NCBI GenBank assembly: GCA_002367235.1
Contig: DFBC01000166.1
Location: forward strand, 42,089-64,949
Length of the DNA: 22,861 bases
Origin: Cellvibrionales bacterium UBA3090
GTDB lineage: Bacteria > Pseudomonadota > Gammaproteobacteria > Pseudomonadales > Porticoccaceae
Direction of reading: 5' to 3'
Below the pieces are notes generated by a model. The model had not been told where the DNA came from. It saw nothing but the letters and a program-made list of their open reading frames with translations, and made no database searches. Positions 16,160 to 22,861 of this stretch are shown here, one piece after another; the stretch's first letter is position 1, and the number at the start of each line of letters is the position of its first letter. The translations under genes and the position numbers were made by a program.

Positions 16160-16552
16160 ATGGTGAATCATTCAAGCATGGAAAAGCGTTCGGCCTATAA
16201 ACCATCAGTACTACTTCTCGCTGGATTTCTGTGCCTAACTCTCAGCGGTACACCGTCATCCTGGTTGGTTGCCGATGAACTTGATGCAGAACGTCAAACG
16301 GAGCTTCTATACCTCCTTAAGCAAGATTGCGGATCCTGCCACGGCATGCGCCTCAAAGGTGGGCTAGGCCCTCCTCTATTACCGAGCGCTCTCAAGGATA
16401 AGCCCGCCGCCTATATCACCCAGGTAATTAGTAAAGGGATTCTGGCATCAGCTATGCCACCCTGGGAAAACTTGCTGTCTGTCGACGAGATCGACTATCT
16501 GGTTTACCTTTTAAAGGACCCTGAATCGAACCTACTAAGTGAGCATGACTGA
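16160..16552 (+). CDS. nirC: NirC-like small c-type cytochrome
   Basis: A 130-residue exported cytochrome c. The N-terminal hydrophobic segment at about 15-31 is a signal peptide. The heme c site is CGSCH (C57, C60, H61), and M99 in SAMPPW is the likely sixth ligand. In denitrifiers NirC (cytochrome c55X) is co-encoded with heme d1 genes and is thought to pass electrons in cofactor maturation or to NirS; its exact role is unsettled. It is the first gene of the plus-strand run and overlaps nirF. Start choice is open: ATG at 16160 or ATG at 16178, neither with a clear ribosome-binding site. A frame stop (TAG) closes the frame a few codons upstream. Confidence 0.85.
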   Translation: MVNHSSMEKRSAYKPSVLLLAGFLCLTLSGTPSSWLVADELDAERQTELLYLLKQDCGSCHGMRLKGGLGPPLLPSALKDKPAAYITQVISKGILASAMPPWENLLSVDEIDYLVYLLKDPESNLLSEHD

Positions 16553-17774
16553 AATGAAACCTTGGCATGTATTGAACACAGCATTACTGGCAGCTTGCTC
16601 GCTGATTTTCTCCACCACGCCTGCATGGAGCCAAACCTGCGATATAGGGTTACGTGGAACGGGAGATCTGGGCATTGTTATTGAGCGTGCGAGCGGTAGC
16701 TTACTGATTGTTGAACACAGTTCAGACCGCCGTCTATGCCGTGTAGAAGGACTAGGGGATCTTTCTCATGCCTCCGCTACCTATTCAAGAGATGCCCGTT
16801 ATGCCTATATTTTTGGGCGTGATGGCGGTTTAACCAAGGTAGATATTCTCACCGGAAAGATTGTTAAACGAATAATTCAGGGGGGCAACTCGATTGGTGG
16901 CGCTATCTCTCAAGATGGATCACTGATTGCCGTATCAAATTATGTGCCGGGCGGTGTAAAAATATTCAACAGCACCGATTTATCCTTGATCGCTGACATC
17001 CCCGCAACCATCCAACCTGGCGAAGCGCACACAATAAACACTCAATCAAAAACAGTTGGTTTAGTCGATGCACCCGGGCAAAAGTTTATCTATTCATTGT
17101 TTGATGGTGATGCGACCTGGATTGCAGATCTGTCAAAACCGGATCAGCCACAACTCACCAAGCTCAACCAGATAGGCAGGCAACCCTACGATGCGCTTAT
17201 TTCCGGTGATGGCCGTTATTACATTGCAGGATTATTTGGGGAAGACGGACTGGCAATGCTGGATCTCTGGCACCCCGAAAAAGGAGTTAAACGTATTCTG
17301 CCGCAATACGGCCGGGGCCTAGAGAAACTACCCGTTTACAAAATGCCCCACCTGGAAGGCTGGGCAGTGGCTGGAGACCTGATCTTCCTCCCGGCAATGG
17401 GATTACACCAAGTACTCATCGTCAATAAAAACACCTGGGAGGAGACTTCGCGCATCGAGCTAAAAGGTCAGCCCGTATTCGCCATGGCCCGCCCCGACGG
17501 GCGCCAAGTCTGGGTAAATTTTGCATACCCCGATAACAACTGGATACAGGTCATTGATGTTCCCTCTATGAGCGTTGTAAAAACACTCGACGTGGGCAAA
17601 GGGGCGCTTCACATGGAGTTCACACCCCGGGGGGAGAAAGTCTGGATCTCGGTTCGGGATGAAGACCAAGTAAAAATCTTCGACACTCAAACAATGTCTC
17701 TGATTAAAACGCTAAATGTAGAAAAGCCCAGTGGGATCTTTTTCAGCAATCGTGCGGGAAAAATAGGTTTGTAA
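16539..17774 (+). CDS. nirF: Heme d1 biosynthesis protein NirF
   Basis: NirF is a beta-propeller protein related to the d1 domain of nitrite reductase and is needed for a late step of heme d1 synthesis outside the cytoplasm. The 411-residue protein has repeated blade-like stretches (YSRDARYAYIFGRDGGLTKVD, then QDGSLIAVSNYVPGGVKIFN). H77 in GDLSHASA and the MPHLEGWAV segment are the conserved d1-related histidine regions. The leader has a lipobox-like L17-A-A-C20 followed by S, so it may be a lipoprotein, as reported for Pseudomonas aeruginosa NirF. A conventional cleavage after PAWS is also possible. Starts at 16539 (GTG), 16545 (ATG) and 16554 (ATG) are all in frame. It overlaps nirC by 14 bases at the GTG start and nirD by one base (TAATG). 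Confidence 0.93.
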   Translation: MSMTEMKPWHVLNTALLAACSLIFSTTPAWSQTCDIGLRGTGDLGIVIERASGSLLIVEHSSDRRLCRVEGLGDLSHASATYSRDARYAYIFGRDGGLTKVDILTGKIVKRIIQGGNSIGGAISQDGSLIAVSNYVPGGVKIFNSTDLSLIADIPATIQPGEAHTINTQSKTVGLVDAPGQKFIYSLFDGDATWIADLSKPDQPQLTKLNQIGRQPYDALISGDGRYYIAGLFGEDGLAMLDLWHPEKGVKRILPQYGRGLEKLPVYKMPHLEGWAVAGDLIFLPAMGLHQVLIVNKNTWEETSRIELKGQPVFAMARPDGRQVWVNFAYPDNNWIQVIDVPSMSVVKTLDVGKGALHMEFTPRGEKVWISVRDEDQVKIFDTQTMSLIKTLNVEKPSGIFFSNRAGKIGL

Positions 17775-18220
17775 TGGAATTATCCCATCTAGACAGGCAA
17801 TTACTGAATGCTGCGCAGAAGAATTTTCCTCTGCACCCGCAGCCATTCAAGGTATTGTCGGATCAGCTGGGTATAGCCGAACAAGAAATTATTGAACGCC
17901 TCAACATCCTCCAACAAAATAAAGCCATATCGAGGTTAGGTGCCGTATTCGATCACCAGCGTGCTGGGGCAAGCACACTGGTAGCACTAGCCGTTCCAGA
18001 ACAAGACATCGACGCTGTAGCTGAAGCCATAACGGCTCTTGATGAAGTCAATCACAACTATCAACGGGAACACACATTTAATTTATGGTTTGTCGTTAAC
18101 GCATCGGATCAAAACGTCGTCGACCAGGTACTCGAGCACATAACCGAAAGATTTGACTACCCTATTCTCGACCTACCCATGGTGAAGAACTACCACATAG
18201 ATTTGGGGTTCCCATTATGA
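17774..18220 (+). CDS. nirD: Siroheme decarboxylase subunit NirD
   Basis: NirD is an AsnC/Lrp-fold protein but acts in metabolism. Together with NirL, NirG and NirH it removes the two acetate carboxyls of siroheme to give 12,18-didecarboxysiroheme in heme d1 synthesis. The 148-residue protein has an N-terminal winged-helix-like region (LDRQLLNAAQKNFPLHPQPF) and a C-terminal ferredoxin-like region. The subfamily signature VNHNYQREHTFNLWFVV is shared with nirG of this run and distinguishes D/G from L/H. The NirD rather than NirG call rests on order (F-D-L-G-H). It overlaps nirF by one base and nirL by four (ATGA), indicating coupled translation. Confidence 0.88.
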   Translation: MELSHLDRQLLNAAQKNFPLHPQPFKVLSDQLGIAEQEIIERLNILQQNKAISRLGAVFDHQRAGASTLVALAVPEQDIDAVAEAITALDEVNHNYQREHTFNLWFVVNASDQNVVDQVLEHITERFDYPILDLPMVKNYHIDLGFPL

Positions 18221-18702
18221 TAGATCCCCACAGCCACAATGAAGTAAACGAACAGCAATTAAGACAGATATTGCAGGAAGGTCTTCCCCTGGTTGCCAGG
18301 CCTTACCAGCATATCGCCCAACAATTATCGACCACCGAGCACGCTGTCATAGAAAAAATTGCCGAATTAAAACAGCGGGGATTAATCAAACGGTTTGGCT
18401 TGGTCTTGCACCATCACGAGTTGGGTTATACCGCAAATTGCATGGTGGTATGGAATATTCCGGATCAAAACATCGAACAAATAGCGCAACAACTTTCACA
18501 AGAACCCCCTGTCACTCTGTGTTATCAACGACCTCGACGCGCCAACTGGCCATTTAATTTATTTTGTATGATTCACGGTAAAGAGCGGGCCCAAGTACAA
18601 GCACAGATAGAGGCTCTGATTAAGAAACATCGATTAGATTACCCATACGAACTACTGTTCAGCACCCGTCAATTCAAGCAGCGAGGCGCTCGTTATGTGT
18701 AG
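18217..18702 (+). CDS. nirL: Siroheme decarboxylase subunit NirL
   Basis: The second AsnC/Lrp-like subunit of the siroheme decarboxylase system, 161 residues. The N-terminal EGLPLVARPYQHIAQQL segment parallels the same site in nirD, nirG and nirH. The L/H-type signature is HHHELGYTANCMVVW followed by CYQRPRRANWPFNLFCMIHG. The histidine and arginine residues here are the class of residues reported to contact the tetrapyrrole in related decarboxylases, but which ones act here cannot be told from sequence alone. It overlaps nirD by 4 bases and nirG by 8. The L versus H label is by gene order. Confidence 0.87.
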   Translation: MIDPHSHNEVNEQQLRQILQEGLPLVARPYQHIAQQLSTTEHAVIEKIAELKQRGLIKRFGLVLHHHELGYTANCMVVWNIPDQNIEQIAQQLSQEPPVTLCYQRPRRANWPFNLFCMIHGKERAQVQAQIEALIKKHRLDYPYELLFSTRQFKQRGARYV

Positions 18703-19177
18703 TTCCCGCACACTCCAACAACAGAAAATCGAGCTTTCTGATTTTGAAAAAAAACTTATCAATCTCTACCAAGGCGGCTTTCCTCTGACCTCAGAACCAT
18801 TTCAGGTTATTGCTGAGGAATTGAACTCAACCAGCCTTGAAGTACAGCAAACCCTAGAAAAACTGCTCGCCAACGGGGTTCTTACTCGTTTTGGCCCCCT
18901 CTATAACATTGAAAAAATTGATGGCGCATTTTCCCTGTGTGCACTCAAAGTTCCCACCGAGCGGTTTGATGAAATAGCGGTGCTGGTAAATAGCTACCCC
19001 GAGGTAGCACATAACTATCAACGAGATCACGAGTGGAATATGTGGTTTGTATTAGCGGATGAGACAGAACAAGCCGTGATCAATGCATTCAACCAGATCT
19101 CCAAGGAAACAGGTTGCCCAGGCTTAAACCTCCCCAAACAAACTGAATTTTTTGTTGGGCTTCGATTTGAAGCATAA
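18695..19177 (+). CDS. nirG: Siroheme decarboxylase subunit NirG
   Basis: The third AsnC/Lrp-like subunit, 160 residues, of the D/G type. It has FEKKLINLYQGGFPLTSEPF near the N-terminus and VAHNYQRDHEWNMWFVL in the middle of the C-terminal half, matching the nirD signature HNYxRxHxxNxWFV. Its ATG lies inside the end of nirL and has GAGG about 8 bases upstream. The roughly 10-residue N-terminal lead (CSSRTLQQQKI) looks dispensable. Function as for the other three decarboxylase genes is from the family and cluster. Confidence 0.87.
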   Translation: MCSSRTLQQQKIELSDFEKKLINLYQGGFPLTSEPFQVIAEELNSTSLEVQQTLEKLLANGVLTRFGPLYNIEKIDGAFSLCALKVPTERFDEIAVLVNSYPEVAHNYQRDHEWNMWFVLADETEQAVINAFNQISKETGCPGLNLPKQTEFFVGLRFEA

Positions 19178-19206
19178 AAATTGCAGGCTTAATCGCACTA
19201 TGAACG

Positions 19207-19695
19207 ATGCAACCCATGAATGATGCTCTCACCAGAAAAATAATGGCCGCAACACAAGACGGACTGCCCGTGTGTGAGCACCCCTATCGAGTCATTGCAG
19301 ACCAGCTGGGTATCACAGAGAGCGCATTGCTGGAGGCGATGAATAACATGCTCAGCCAAGGGCTCATCAGACGTATTGGCCTGGTTCCCAACCACTACGC
19401 CCTTGGCTATCGATTTAATCTGATGACTGTTTGGGACATCGATGACGGTGAGATACAACAGTTGGGCAAGCAAGTGGGACAGCTCAGTTTTGTCAGCCAC
19501 TGCTACCAACGCCCCCGCAAGCCGCCCGATTGGAATTTCAACTTGTTTGCCATGGTACATGGCCGAAGTGAAGACGAAGTTAACCAACAGGTGGCGATCA
19601 TACAGCGGTTGCTGGGATCGGCCTGTAGTGAAATGGCCCAACTCAACAGTGTGAAAATTTTAAAGAAAACGGGTTTAAGAATCCGTAACGATTAG
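19207..19695 (+). CDS. nirH: Siroheme decarboxylase subunit NirH
   Basis: The fourth AsnC/Lrp-like subunit, 162 residues, of the L/H type. It has DGLPVCEHPYRVIADQL near the N-terminus and NHYALGYRFNLMTVWDID then CYQRPRKPPDWNFNLFAMVHG, close to nirL. It is the only member of the four with a clear gap before it (29 bases after nirG) and the ribosome-binding site is weak. Starts at 19207 and 19216 are both in frame. All four decarboxylase subunits are separate genes here, with no D-L fusion of the kind known in some denitrifiers. Confidence 0.87.
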   Translation: MQPMNDALTRKIMAATQDGLPVCEHPYRVIADQLGITESALLEAMNNMLSQGLIRRIGLVPNHYALGYRFNLMTVWDIDDGEIQQLGKQVGQLSFVSHCYQRPRKPPDWNFNLFAMVHGRSEDEVNQQVAIIQRLLGSACSEMAQLNSVKILKKTGLRIRND

Positions 19696-19720
19696 AACCC
19701 ATGCAACAAAGGACGGTGAT

Positions 19721-20938
19721 ATGTTTCGTGTAACACAGTTCATGCAGGCACTCGCTAACCCCGAGCAGTCTCCCCCCCTACGCAAACCTCGCGGCCCAGT
19801 GGTTATCTGGAACTTAATTCGCCGCTGTAATCTATGCTGCAAACACTGTTACTCCATCAGTGCCGATACGGATTTTCCTGGCGAGCTCTCCACCGATCAA
19901 ATCAAAACAGTGATGGATGATTTAAAAGACTTCCATGTTCCGGCCCTGATTCTCTCTGGTGGCGAACCGCTGTTGCGCCCGGACATTTATCGTATAGGGC
20001 GTTATGCCAAGCAGCATGGCTTCTATACAGGCCTATCAACCAATGGCACCTTAATTGATGAAAGCCATATTGATCCCCTGTTAGAGACAGGCTTTGACTA
20101 CGTTGGCATTAGCATTGATGGTATCGGCGAGACACATGATAGGTTCCGGCAGATGGATGGTGCATTTGATGCCTCGATGCGGGCCGTACGACTTTGTCAG
20201 GATAACGGCATCAGAGTTGGTTTGCGATTTACGCTGACCCAGGATAATGCGCACGAACTGCCTGAACTACTCAAAGTGGTTGATAACGAAGGTATCGACA
20301 AGTTTTACCTCTCTCACCTCAACTATGCCGGACGCGGCAACCGTAACCGCAAAGATGATGTAGTGCACCAAATGACACGGTCCGCAATGGACCTACTCTT
20401 TGACCGCTGCTGGAACGAAATTCAACAGGGTGAGGTCAAGGAGTACGTCACAGGAAACAACGATGCAGACGGCGTTTACCTGCTGTATTGGGTAAGAAAA
20501 AACTTACCCGAAATGGAAGAATTTGCCCGCCAAAGACTCGAGCACTGGGGGGGCAATGCCTCGGGACTCCATGTGGCAAATATCGATAATTTGGGCAATG
20601 TCCATCCAGATACCTTCTGGTGGGATTATCATCTGGGTAATGTAAAAGAACGTCCCTTCTCGGAAATCTGGGAAGATAGATCGGATCCTCTCATGGCTGG
20701 ATTAAAACAGCAGCCAAGACAATTAAAGGGGCGCTGTGGTGCATGTGAATACAAAAAAATCTGTGGCGGTAACACTCGGGTCAGGGCTTACCAATTAACC
20801 GGAGACCCCTGGCAGGAGGATCCGGCCTGCTACCTGTCAGATGCTGAAATCGGCTTAACCGAAGAACATAGCCGGTTATTGGTAACGCCTTATAGCAAAC
20901 AAAACATTCCTACAAAGAACATTACATTTACATCCTAA
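19721..20938 (+). CDS. nirJ: Heme d1 biosynthesis radical SAM protein NirJ
   Basis: NirJ is a radical-SAM enzyme with a SPASM-like C-terminus that removes two propionate side chains from didecarboxysiroheme, leading to the oxo groups of heme d1. The 405-residue protein has the SAM cluster motif C36-x3-C40-x2-C43 (CNLCCKHC). GGEPLLRPD follows in the next strand-helix unit. The auxiliary-cluster cysteines are C339, C342, C348 (CGACEYKKIC) and C370. The ATG is preceded by AAAGGA about 8 bases upstream, the best ribosome-binding site in the nir run. It starts 25 bases after nirH and ends 13 bases before nirN. Confidence 0.94.
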   Translation: MFRVTQFMQALANPEQSPPLRKPRGPVVIWNLIRRCNLCCKHCYSISADTDFPGELSTDQIKTVMDDLKDFHVPALILSGGEPLLRPDIYRIGRYAKQHGFYTGLSTNGTLIDESHIDPLLETGFDYVGISIDGIGETHDRFRQMDGAFDASMRAVRLCQDNGIRVGLRFTLTQDNAHELPELLKVVDNEGIDKFYLSHLNYAGRGNRNRKDDVVHQMTRSAMDLLFDRCWNEIQQGEVKEYVTGNNDADGVYLLYWVRKNLPEMEEFARQRLEHWGGNASGLHVANIDNLGNVHPDTFWWDYHLGNVKERPFSEIWEDRSDPLMAGLKQQPRQLKGRCGACEYKKICGGNTRVRAYQLTGDPWQEDPACYLSDAEIGLTEEHSRLLVTPYSKQNIPTKNITFTS

Positions 20939-20951
20939 TAAGCTGATTATT

Positions 20952-22481
20952 ATGTATTTTATATTTTGTTTTATTGCAGTTTTTATCAGCCTGACGACCA
21001 CTTCTGTGAGTGCAGAAACAACGGTTGATGGAACCCTCACCTATCAACAACACTGCGCCCAATGCCATGGAGTGGAACGATTAGGTGCCATGGGACCCGC
21101 CTTACTGCCGCAAAATTTAAGCCGGTTAAAAAAACCAGCCGCAGTGGATGTGATTACTAATGGACGAATTGCGACACAAATGCCAGGGTTTGCAGACACG
21201 TTGTCTTCGACAGAAATACGGGCTCTGGTTGAATATATCTACAAAGAGTCTTCAATCAGCCCAGGCTGGGGGAGGCAAGCCATTAACAATTCCCACGTCA
21301 TCCACTATGAAGCCGATCAGCTTGGCAACAAACCGGTCTTTGAGGCCGACCTGCAAAACTTGTTTATCGTCGTCGAGCTGGGTGATCATCACGCCACACT
21401 GCTAGATGGTGACAAATTCGAAACTATTCACCGCTTTAAAACCCGCTTTGCCGTACATGGAGGTCCTAAGTACACCCGAGATGGCAGATACGTGTTCTTT
21501 GCCTCACGCGATGGCTGGATTTCAAAATTCGACATCTACAATCTTAAAACAGTGGCCGAAGTACGCGCTGGTATTAATACACGCAACGTTGCTGTTTCCT
21601 ACGATGGTCGCTATGTCGCAGTGGGCAACTACCTTCCCCACAACCTGGTGATTCTCGATGCAACAGACCTTTCTCTGGTCAAGGTACTTCCCACCGTAGG
21701 CAATGATGGCAAGACCTCCCGTGTCAGTGCCGTTTATACCGCACCCAACAGAAAAAGTTTTATTGCAGCGCTCAAAGACATTCCCGAAGTCTGGGAAATA
21801 TCCTATGCCGATAAAGATAAAAAACCGGATTTTGAGCCACGACGTATCGTCTTAGATGATTATTTAGATGATTTCTTTTTTAACCAAACCTACACACAGG
21901 TCATCGGTGCCGCGAGACCTACTGATAGTGGTAGCGGGAAATCGAAAATTAAGGGTGGGCTGGTTATCGACCTCGATAGCGGAAAAAAAATTGCCGAACT
22001 CGCGTTACCCGGAATGCCACATTTAGGTTCTGGTATCACCTGGAACTATCGGGGGAAAACCGTATTAGCTTCCCCCAATTTCAGCACCAGTGAAATCAGT
22101 GTAATTGACATGGACAGCTGGAAGACCATAAAAAACATCCAGACCGAGGGGCCCGGTTTCTTTATGCGAAGCCATGCCAACAGCCCCTATGCATGGACTG
22201 ACGTATTCTTTGGTCCAAATAAAGATAAGATGCATATTATTGACAAAAACACCCTGGAAATCATAAAGACGCTCCAACCCTCACCTGGCAAGACCTCTGG
22301 TCATGTAGAGTTCACAAAAGACGGTCGCTATGCGCTAGTCAGCATCTGGGATATGGATGGCGAACTGATCGTGTACGACGCGAAGACACTCGAAGAAACA
22401 AAAAGATTACCGATGAGCAAGCCTTCGGGAAAATATAACGTCTACAACAAAACCCACTATGAAGAGGGAACCAGCCATTAG
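20952..22481 (+). CDS. nirN: NirN-like dihydro-heme d1 dehydrogenase
   Basis: NirN is a periplasmic c/d1-type protein related to nitrite reductase NirS that forms the acrylate double bond of heme d1, the last step. The protein is 509 residues. A signal peptide ends at SVSA21. The cytochrome c domain has CAQCH (C35, C38, H39) and likely ligand M77 in TQMPGF. The d1-type beta-propeller follows from about 115. H169 (FAVHGG), H357 (MPHLGSG), H408 (MRSHANSPYAW) and H451 lie in conserved d1-pocket regions. I call NirN rather than NirS on length (NirS is about 560-570), the GPGFFMRSHANSPYAW segment and its place at the end of the biosynthesis run. A NirS-like activity cannot be fully excluded. Confidence 0.82.
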   Translation: MYFIFCFIAVFISLTTTSVSAETTVDGTLTYQQHCAQCHGVERLGAMGPALLPQNLSRLKKPAAVDVITNGRIATQMPGFADTLSSTEIRALVEYIYKESSISPGWGRQAINNSHVIHYEADQLGNKPVFEADLQNLFIVVELGDHHATLLDGDKFETIHRFKTRFAVHGGPKYTRDGRYVFFASRDGWISKFDIYNLKTVAEVRAGINTRNVAVSYDGRYVAVGNYLPHNLVILDATDLSLVKVLPTVGNDGKTSRVSAVYTAPNRKSFIAALKDIPEVWEISYADKDKKPDFEPRRIVLDDYLDDFFFNQTYTQVIGAARPTDSGSGKSKIKGGLVIDLDSGKKIAELALPGMPHLGSGITWNYRGKTVLASPNFSTSEISVIDMDSWKTIKNIQTEGPGFFMRSHANSPYAWTDVFFGPNKDKMHIIDKNTLEIIKTLQPSPGKTSGHVEFTKDGRYALVSIWDMDGELIVYDAKTLEETKRLPMSKPSGKYNVYNKTHYEEGTSH

Positions 22482-22518
22482 GCAGGCATTGATTACAGCA
22501 GTAGTTTATAGGCGCCAA

Positions 22519-22854
22519 TCACAGTCCATTAACACAGTCTATTAAATAGTTTTTAATAGACTCCAGTTCAGGCTCCACATCTTTTTGGCTCACGCTGTTC
22601 TCTGTGAAAATCGACTTCAACACTAACAGGGCTTGAGCATAATCGGGACAGGATTGATATCGCCCGGTATTCCGAACATTATAAATGAAGGCACATAATT
22701 CAAGACCGCGCCAGTCAACACTCGACCGCTCAAACGATTGACCAAATCTTTCTTTTTGAACCCAGCGCTCAGTTTTAGAGGCAACCTGCTGGCAATCCAG
22801 CCCCCAGTATTTCGCCAGTTCCTCCCCGGTCAACGGTGGCCGTTCATTAGCCAT
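22519..22854 (-). CDS. Hypothetical protein, unrecognised
   Basis: A protein of at least 111 residues that I do not recognise. The first 50 residues are rich in charged and helical sequence (LTGEELAKYWGLDCQQVASK), which could suggest a helix-turn-helix-like fold, but nothing in the sequence settles this. The C-terminal half is acidic and helical. There are three cysteines (C20, C54, C69) outside any CxxC or heme motif near the start, no signal peptide and no membrane segment. The ATG at 22852-22854 is only seven bases from the right edge, so the true start may lie beyond the window. It converges on nirN with a gap of 37 bases. Confidence 0.55.
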   Translation of the reverse strand: MANERPPLTGEELAKYWGLDCQQVASKTERWVQKERFGQSFERSSVDWRGLELCAFIYNVRNTGRYQSCPDYAQALLVLKSIFTENSVSQKDVEPELESIKNYLIDCVNGL

Positions 22855-22861
22855 CGCATCA

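Noticed and set aside
17774..19695. Four AsnC/Lrp-like proteins as transcription regulators
   Set aside because: Their signatures and the flanking nirF and nirJ identify them as siroheme decarboxylase subunits.
20952..22481. NirS (cytochrome cd1 nitrite reductase) instead of NirN
   Set aside because: Shorter than NirS, with NirN-like motifs and placed at the end of a biosynthesis run; kept as a stated alternative only.

Overview
The window looks like chromosomal DNA of a marine-type gammaproteobacterium related to the Pseudomonas/Cellvibrio side of the class. The basis is gene order: rpoE(algU)-rseA(mucA)-rseB(mucB)-rseC(mucC)-mucD-lepA-lepB-(DUF4845)-rnc on one strand, nadB divergent from rpoE, then ygfX/sdhE/ygfZ. 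No search was run, so the taxonomic placement is inference. I see no rRNA, tRNA, CRISPR array, insertion sequence, integrase or phage gene. Genes are tightly packed and no gene-free stretch exceeds 300 bases.

Region 1 (1-8035, minus strand) is the envelope-stress sigma-E locus followed by the LepA/signal peptidase/RNase III block. RpoE is the extracytoplasmic sigma factor, RseA its membrane anti-sigma factor, RseB the periplasmic sensor that guards RseA, RseC a cysteine-bearing membrane protein, and MucD a periplasmic protease that removes misfolded protein. A good sigma-E-type promoter lies just upstream of rpoE, as expected for autoregulation. A second sigma-E-like promoter may lie in the 160-base rpoE-rseA gap. 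rseB and rseC appear to use TTG starts, and mucD has no ATG at all.

Region 2 (8127-14465) holds housekeeping and accessory genes: nadB (NAD synthesis), ygfX and sdhE (flavinylation of succinate dehydrogenase), ygfZ (folate-dependent Fe-S maintenance), a small membrane protein with a PGPGW-like motif, ung (DNA repair), a patatin-like hydrolase and an alpha/beta hydrolase. Several neighbours converge with touching or overlapping stop ends.

Region 3 (14599-22481) makes heme d1, the cofactor of cytochrome cd1 nitrite reductase. It contains trifunctional cysG (siroheme synthase) on the minus strand and a divergent run nirC-nirF-nirD-nirL-nirG-nirH-nirJ-nirN on the plus strand. NirDLGH decarboxylate siroheme, NirJ is the radical-SAM enzyme, NirF and NirN act on the late periplasmic steps, and NirC is a small c-type cytochrome. 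The window has no nirE (the dedicated SUMT) and no nirS, so CysG probably feeds the pathway. An FNR/DNR-like site in the cysG-nirC gap sits about 41 bases before the predicted cysG transcription start, the usual activating position, which suggests oxygen- or NO-responsive control. The window ends with an unrecognised 111-residue protein on the minus strand.
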